Shown: positions 59,279 to 64,000 of the stretch, piece by piece | How the letters are laid out: each line of letters begins with the position of its first letter | How positions within the stretch are numbered: position 1 is the first letter of the stretch | Source of the DNA: Thermoproteota archaeon | GTDB lineage: Archaea; Thermoproteota; Thermoprotei_A; EX4484-217-1 | Direction of reading: 5' to 3' | NCBI GenBank assembly: GCA_029258915.1 | Contig: JAPDJU010000012.1 | Coordinates: 62,001-126,000, forward strand | Length of the DNA stretch: 64,000 bases | Translations under genes and position numbers: made by a program | The notes under the pieces: model-generated | Seen by the model: only the letters and a program-made list of their open reading frames with translations | The model's database searches: none | Told to the model about the DNA's origin: nothing

Positions 59279-61255
59279 ATGAGTAGAAGAATTATATTTC
59301 ATACTTTAATTACCCCTGAAGAAGCTTTAGAAATATTGAAGGCACATATAAAGCTTGAACCTATAGGCGTTGAGGAAGTAAGCTTAATAGAAGCTCCTGG
59401 TAGAGTTCTTGCTGAAAACATCAAATCACCGATAGATATGCCTTCGTTTACAAGATCTTCTGTCGATGGATACGCTGTTAGAAGCATAGATACTGTAGGC
59501 GCTAGAGAAGACAATCCTGTAGAACTTAAATTAATAGGTAAAGTTGGGGTTGGAGAAAAACCTAAGGTAAGTTTAGGACCTAACGAATGTGTAGAAATAT
59601 CCACTGGGGCTCCTTTACCTTCAAGTGCCGATGCTGTTGTTATGGTCGAATACACTAAAAGAACAGGAAATCACGTGAAAATATTTAAACCAGTGACTTC
59701 CGGAGAAAACGTTTCTCAAACAGGATCAGATGTAATGTTCGGAGAAACCATAGTATACAAGGGAACACTGCTTACACCACAGATAATAGCTGCATTAGCA
59801 GCAGCAGGTGTAAGTAAGGTTAAGGTTTATAGAAAACCTAAAGTTGTAATTATAAGTACTGGAAATGAGCTTGTAAAACCAGGTACTAAATTAGAATATG
59901 GTAAAATATATGATACAAACACCTATTCACTATATGCATCAGTTATTGAGGATGGCGGAGAACCTGAAGCACTAGGTATACTGCCTGATGATGAAAGAAT
60001 TATCGGAGAAAAGCTATCGTATGCTATTAGAAAATATGATGTAATACTTGTTTCCGGAGGTACATCGGCAGGTTTAGGAGATATCGTATATAGAATTTTA
60101 GGTAGACTAGGCAAGCCTGGAATACTAGTTCATGGGTTAAATATAAAGCCTGGTAAGCCAACGGTAATAGCTGTTGTAAACGGGAAACCTGTTTTCGGCT
60201 TACCCGGGTTTCCTGTTTCCTGTCTAATAGTTTATAGTTTAATAGTAAAACCTGTTATTAGAGCGTTAGCAGGGCTAAAGCATACAAGGCCTAAAATTGT
60301 AAAGGCAGTTTTGGCTCTTAGAGTTTTTGGAGCAAAAGGAAGAAGAACACATGTACCAGTTTCGCTTACTAAAGGATACAATGATGAATGGGTGGCTTAT
60401 CCTATTAGCGGAGATAGCGGGAGCATAGTAAGGCTTTCTAGAAGCGACGGATACATTGTAATACCTGAAAATGCCATGTATTTTGTTGAAGGAGAAAAAG
60501 TAGACGTGCATCTATTTACCGAACAAAAACATGGATCGGACATGTTCTTTATAGGAAGCCACTGTCCAATAGCTGAAGTTCTTATGGAGAGACTTATGGA
60601 AAAATACAGTGTTAAAATAGTTAATGCAGGATCTATGGGCGGCCTCTTAGCTGTAAAACGTGGGGAAGCTGATGTTGCTGGAATACATCTATATGACCCG
60701 GAAACAAAAACATACAACAAACCATACCTTAAAAAGTATAATGTAAGGAATGTGGTCCTAGTTAAGGGCTATTTTAGGGAGCAAGGGATAATAGTTGCAA
60801 AAGGAAACCCGTACAATATAAAATGTTTCGAAGACATCATAGATAAAGACGTGAGATTTATTAATAGGAATAAAGGTTCAGGAACAAGAATGCTAATAGA
60901 CTTAGCACTTAAAGAAATGGCTAAGAAAAAGAAAACTACGGTAAAGAAGTTAATAAAGAAAATTAAAGGATTTTGGATTGAAGCAAAAACACACTCAGCA
61001 GTAGCTTCAGCAATAAAATACGGTAAAGCAAATGCCGGAATTGGACTAAAATACGTAGCTGAAAAATACGGCTTAGACTTTATACCATTAACGAAAGAAG
61101 AATACGACTTTCTAATAGTGAAAAAATCGCTGAACAAGAATGTTATTAAAGATTTCATAGAAACTTTACAGTCGAAATGGTTTAAGGAAATACTGAAAGA
61201 AGCATCAGGATATGAGCCTAATAAGGACACAGGCAGGATAGTTATGGAATTCTAA
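59279..61255 (+). CDS. moeA: molybdopterin molybdotransferase MoeA fused to a binding-protein domain, copy 2
   Basis: The first 400 residues repeat the MoeA pattern (MPSFTRSSVDGYAVRSID, CVEISTGAPLPSSADAVVMVEYT, GLNIKPGKPTVIAVVNGKPVFGLPGFPVSCL). From about residue 420 a second domain with GSHCPIAEVLMERLMEKYSVKIVNAGSMGGLLAVKRGEADVAG follows, a LysR-type/PBP domain related to the molybdate- or tungstate-sensing modules. Such fusions are known in archaea and some bacteria. It ends about residue 658. The added domain could bind oxyanion or a pterin precursor. Tandem arrangement with copy 1 suggests metal-specific division of labour. Confidence 0.9.
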   Translation: MSRRIIFHTLITPEEALEILKAHIKLEPIGVEEVSLIEAPGRVLAENIKSPIDMPSFTRSSVDGYAVRSIDTVGAREDNPVELKLIGKVGVGEKPKVSLGPNECVEISTGAPLPSSADAVVMVEYTKRTGNHVKIFKPVTSGENVSQTGSDVMFGETIVYKGTLLTPQIIAALAAAGVSKVKVYRKPKVVIISTGNELVKPGTKLEYGKIYDTNTYSLYASVIEDGGEPEALGILPDDERIIGEKLSYAIRKYDVILVSGGTSAGLGDIVYRILGRLGKPGILVHGLNIKPGKPTVIAVVNGKPVFGLPGFPVSCLIVYSLIVKPVIRALAGLKHTRPKIVKAVLALRVFGAKGRRTHVPVSLTKGYNDEWVAYPISGDSGSIVRLSRSDGYIVIPENAMYFVEGEKVDVHLFTEQKHGSDMFFIGSHCPIAEVLMERLMEKYSVKIVNAGSMGGLLAVKRGEADVAGIHLYDPETKTYNKPYLKKYNVRNVVLVKGYFREQGIIVAKGNPYNIKCFEDIIDKDVRFINRNKGSGTRMLIDLALKEMAKKKKTTVKKLIKKIKGFWIEAKTHSAVASAIKYGKANAGIGLKYVAEKYGLDFIPLTKEEYDFLIVKKSLNKNVIKDFIETLQSKWFKEILKEASGYEPNKDTGRIVMEF

Positions 61256-61385
61256 AATCGCTTGCAATAAAGGGCTTGTTGGTAAAAGGGCTGTGTAAAA
61301 CCATTTACCTCCTTTGTGCTCTTAGAAATTTAAAGAATAAAATGATACTTAGTAGTGAGGGATTGCGGTCTTCAGGGTTTAGGTA

Positions 61386-62594
61386 TTGGTTAAATTAGTT
61401 AAAGTAGTTATTGACAGCAGTAAATGTGTAGATTGCGGCTTTTGCAATTCTGTTATCGAATGCGCTAACCCTACTAACTGTGTTGGCTGTTTATCATGCT
61501 ACTGGGGTTGTCCCTACAGCGCTAGAAAAATAATTCACATAGAATCTACAAGAACTGTTAAAATTAAGGTTAATAATGTTGAATACGAAGTTCCAGACGG
61601 AATAACTGTTGCTAAAGCCCTTGAAATAATAGGGTTACCCCTTAATCCTCCAGGTTTTAGAAACCCATCACTTGCCTGTAGTACTGGTGGTTGCTGGGCT
61701 TGCGCAGTTATTATTGACGGAAAATTTAGGAGAAGCTGTATTACACCTGTCCATAATGGACAAGAAATCTCACTTAATATCGAACATTACACACCATTAC
61801 GTATAGTTCATGGACCATCACCGCATATAGTCGGCGGTAAAGCTACACCATGGTGGGAGATAGATTATTTACATTACGTTGAAGCAGCTATATGGCTTGC
61901 AGGATGTGATCTTAGATGTCCCCAATGTCAAAACTTTAGCGTTACATATGATGGCAGGAGTAAAGCTTTAACACCAGCCGAAGCAGCTAAGAAAGTTGTT
62001 ATGTGCCATAAAGAATATGGTACCAGAGGGATTGCTGTTAGCGGTGGTGAACCTACTCTAAATAGGAATTGGCTTATCGAATTTTTTAAGGAGGTGACTA
62101 GAAGGGTTAATAGCAAGGTTAGAAGACACCTTGATAGTAACGGTACATTGCTAACTCCTGATTATATTGATGAGCTTGTTAAGGCGGGATGTAACAATAT
62201 TGGTGTTGAACCTAAATGTGTGAACGTTGAAACATATATGAAAATAACTGGCCTTAGGAATAGAGATTTAGCAGAAAAATATCTTGAAACATCATGGAAA
62301 GCGATAGAATATCTTAATGAAAAATATTTGGATAGAGTATACATAGGTATAGGATTAGTTTATAATAAGGACCTAATAACTTTAGACGAAATTGCTAAAG
62401 CAGGAGAGAAAATAGCATCTATAAATCCCAACTTACAGGTTACCGTTCTAGATTACTTTCCTGCCTTTAAAAGAAGAAGTTTAAGTAGGCCATCTCCTCT
62501 AGAGATGATTAAAGTTAAGAAAATTCTTGAAGATGCAGGTTTAAAGACTGTTATTGTCCAAACCTCTATAGGCCATATAGGGCCTTCAAAATAA
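61386..62594 (+). CDS. radical SAM protein with N-terminal 2[4Fe-4S] and [2Fe-2S] ferredoxin domains
   Basis: Three iron-sulfur modules are arranged in one 402-residue chain. Residues 14-42 hold two four-Cys clusters (C14, 17, 20, 26 and C32, 35, 38, 42). Residues about 58-120 form a beta-grasp [2Fe-2S] domain with C98-x4-C103-x2-C106-x11-C118, as in plant-type and xanthine-dehydrogenase-type ferredoxins. Residues 165-400 form a radical SAM domain with GCDLRCPQCQNF (C174, C178, C181) and VSGGEPTLN, of the PflA/AmmeMemoRadiSam-like type. TTG 61386 is the start in frame. The substrate is unknown. The ferredoxin modules likely feed electrons to the SAM cluster. Confidence 0.75.
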   Translation: MVKLVKVVIDSSKCVDCGFCNSVIECANPTNCVGCLSCYWGCPYSARKIIHIESTRTVKIKVNNVEYEVPDGITVAKALEIIGLPLNPPGFRNPSLACSTGGCWACAVIIDGKFRRSCITPVHNGQEISLNIEHYTPLRIVHGPSPHIVGGKATPWWEIDYLHYVEAAIWLAGCDLRCPQCQNFSVTYDGRSKALTPAEAAKKVVMCHKEYGTRGIAVSGGEPTLNRNWLIEFFKEVTRRVNSKVRRHLDSNGTLLTPDYIDELVKAGCNNIGVEPKCVNVETYMKITGLRNRDLAEKYLETSWKAIEYLNEKYLDRVYIGIGLVYNKDLITLDEIAKAGEKIASINPNLQVTVLDYFPAFKRRSLSRPSPLEMIKVKKILEDAGLKTVIVQTSIGHIGPSK

Positions 62595-62689
62595 ATTTAT
62601 CCTCAGATAGTCGGACACCATAGTTTCATAGGTTAAGTTTAACTATATTTATTCAATTAGATTATGTTTTAAGTATAATTAACACTAAG

Positions 62690-63868
62690 GTGGAACCTAC
62701 GGAGCAGAAATACTTAGAATTACTAATGATGTTCATTATAGTCCTTGCTTCCGCTAAAGTACTAGAGGAAATTATGATAAGGCTCAAACTTGTACCTGTT
62801 CTAGGAGATCTACTTGCAGGAATAATTTTAGGCCCGTCACTACTAAGCATAATTAAACCGAATGAGTTTTTAAACACTTTAGCTACTCTAGGAATAATTC
62901 TCCTTTTACTTCTTGTAGGTATGGAAACAGATATTGGCAAGTTGAAAAGATATGAGAAAATAAGCGTTATTTCGGGTTCCGGTGGAGCCATAGTAAGCTT
63001 TATTTTAGGTGCTACTTTAGGCCTTATTTTTGGATACAACATTGTCTCTTCTCTTTTCATAGGAGCAATTTTAATAGCTACATCTGTTGGTATAACTGTT
63101 AGAACGCTTCTAGAGCTGCATGTTTATGGAACAAAGGAAGCCTATGTCATTTTAGGGGCCGCTGTAGTCGACGATATTTATGGTTTATTAGCATTAGCAC
63201 TTGTTTACACTATAGCAAGAGGTAGTGGAGGGGCGTCGCAGGCATACACCATATTTTTAGCCTTTATAGGTCTCTTAGTAATAATCCTCGTATTTCATTA
63301 TACATCTAAACATATTAGAGAAGTTTATAGAGTTATGAAGCGTTTAAAATCTGAAGAAGCACATTTCATATTTATTCTTATCTATAGTATGGTTGTTGCT
63401 TTAGCTGTAGGAATGCTTGGTCTAAGCCCTATAGTTGGAGCTTTCTTCATAGGATTAGCTTTTTCTAAAATGCCTGGCGTTGAGAATTTACGTGAAAAAC
63501 TAAGTACACTCGTAGCCATATTTACCCCAATATATTTTGTAACAGCAGGGTTAATGCTTAACATAAGAATCCTACATGTAGATTTAAGGTCGATTTCGAT
63601 AGCCTTACTTATCATACTTGTCGGTTTTCTTTCAAAGATCATAGGCTGCGGGTTTATTTTGAAACCATTCCGCTTTAGGATGAGAGAAATACTAACAATA
63701 GGTGTGGGTATGGTTCCCAGAGCAGAAGTAGCAACAATAATAGCTGTAACAGGTTTAGCTGCAGGAATAATTACTCAAGAAATATTTTTAGGCGCTATAC
63801 TTTTAGTCTATACATCATCATTATTAACACCTATACTTCTTAAACAGCTTCTTCTAAGAAAACGTTAG
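62690..63868 (+). CDS. CPA2-type monovalent cation:proton antiporter (KefB/NapA)
   Basis: The 392-residue membrane protein has about 12 hydrophobic segments with the CPA2 landmarks PVLGDLLAGIILGPSLL, LLLVGMETDIGKLKR, GAAVVDDIYGLLAL (the ion-binding Asp pair) and GLSPIVGAFFIGLAFSKMP. It exchanges Na+ or K+ against protons. The GTG start 62690 overlaps AAGGTG; ATG 62726 is an alternative start. No regulatory TrkA-N domain is attached, in line with the shorter NapA type. It stands alone near the right edge. Confidence 0.85.
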   Translation: MEPTEQKYLELLMMFIIVLASAKVLEEIMIRLKLVPVLGDLLAGIILGPSLLSIIKPNEFLNTLATLGIILLLLLVGMETDIGKLKRYEKISVISGSGGAIVSFILGATLGLIFGYNIVSSLFIGAILIATSVGITVRTLLELHVYGTKEAYVILGAAVVDDIYGLLALALVYTIARGSGGASQAYTIFLAFIGLLVIILVFHYTSKHIREVYRVMKRLKSEEAHFIFILIYSMVVALAVGMLGLSPIVGAFFIGLAFSKMPGVENLREKLSTLVAIFTPIYFVTAGLMLNIRILHVDLRSISIALLIILVGFLSKIIGCGFILKPFRFRMREILTIGVGMVPRAEVATIIAVTGLAAGIITQEIFLGAILLVYTSSLLTPILLKQLLLRKR

Positions 63869-63919
63869 CAAAATTAACCATGCAGTAACGATAGCTTGTG
63901 GGAGTTTCTTACATAAACT

Positions 63920-63935
63920 TTAAACTGCAGTTTAA
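63920..63935. repeat. 16-base perfect palindrome, copy 2 of the TAAACT/AGTTTA element
   Basis: TTAAACTGCAGTTTAA is a perfect 16-base palindrome whose central arms (63921-63934) match the element at 54037-54050. It lies 24 bases before a possible start codon (63959) at the edge of the window, a promoter-proximal position. It could be an operator; the edge prevents checking. Confidence 0.4.
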
Positions 63936-63958
63936 GGTAAGTTAGTATTCGGAGAAAA

Positions 63959-64000
63959 ATGAGTGCATGGATAATGTCTTCTTTCATGTTTAAACGAGAG
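63959..64000 (+). CDS. possible start of a gene cut by the window edge
   Basis: ATG 63959 follows CGGAG and the frame stays open to the last base, 14 codons (MSAWIMSSFMFK and on). No family can be read from so few residues. The evidence is the ribosome binding site and the palindrome upstream only. Confidence 0.25.
   Translation, partial: MSAWIMSSFMFKRE

Noticed and set aside
1-64000. CRISPR array, rRNA genes, tRNA genes and transposases
   Set aside because: No regularly spaced direct repeats, ribosomal RNA segments, convincing tRNA cloverleaves or transposase motifs were found by reading both strands. A covariance search would be needed to exclude split or intron-bearing tRNAs.

Overview
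The window reads as AT-rich chromosomal DNA from a thermophilic archaeon, most likely an uncultivated member of the Thermoproteota/TACK group. The signs are TATA boxes near -26, GGTGA-type ribosome binding sites, many GTG/TTG starts, an AGOG-type 8-oxoguanine glycosylase, a tungsten glyceraldehyde-3-phosphate:ferredoxin oxidoreductase, a TtuA/TtuB-type thiolation pair, MtrH and cobalamin-independent-type methionine synthase relatives, DUF134/DUF5320-type proteins and archaeal AAA ATPases with a C-terminal winged helix. No rRNA, tRNA, CRISPR array or insertion sequence was seen. The lineage is an inference; no marker gene fixes it.

Layout. 1-4.4 kb: the end of an M20 amidohydrolase, an AAA ATPase, SurE, a decayed copy of the same ATPase family, and two pilin-like proteins. 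4.7-13.6 kb: tungsten GAPOR, a membrane-anchored metallo-beta-lactamase-fold protein, an operon of four small proteins (one with 18 Trp in 94 residues), an MFS carrier, a DUF134 regulator, an SsnA/chlorohydrolase-like deaminase, MoaD, and TtuA with its sulfur carrier. 13.8-23.9 kb: an NMT1/SsuA-like ABC importer, a Liv-type (branched-chain amino acid/amide/urea class) ABC importer, a methyltransferase plus geranylgeranyl-reductase-like pair, and an Lrp regulator. 24.1-36.3 kb: two YgeW-like knotted carbamoyltransferases, a threonine-synthase-like PLP enzyme, carbamate kinase, a four-gene BMP/nucleoside ABC importer whose binding protein has a Tat signal, and TatA/TatC. 36.9-45.0 kb: a second AAA ATPase, another deaminase-type amidohydrolase, adenine deaminase, an allantoinase/hydantoinase-like enzyme, Fe-dependent alcohol dehydrogenase and a JAMM protein. 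45.0-53.6 kb: an iron/cobalamin ABC importer behind a DtxR-box-like operator, a tandem winged-helix protein, core MetE, MtrH, AGOG, a CPBP protease and a class II glutamine amidotransferase. 53.7-64 kb: an alanine/Na+ symporter, small membrane proteins, RidA, two tandem MoeA proteins, a three-module radical SAM protein and a CPA2 antiporter.

Main interpretation. The stretch from about 10.6 to 43 kb holds the functional classes of the bacterial ygeW-ygeX-hyuA-arcC-ssnA purine/urate fermentation locus: nucleoside uptake, adenine deaminase, amino-purine-type deaminases, a cyclic-amidase, two unusual carbamoyltransferases, a PLP ammonia-lyase-fold enzyme and carbamate kinase. I infer an archaeal purine or ureide degradation route that ends in carbamoyl phosphate and ATP. 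The xanthine dehydrogenase and AegA components are absent from the window, so the route is incomplete here. Secondary themes are tungstopterin use (GAPOR, MoaD, two MoeA), a minimal MtrH-MetE methyl-transfer pair, and short inverted repeats that overlap ribosome binding sites or promoters at several genes.
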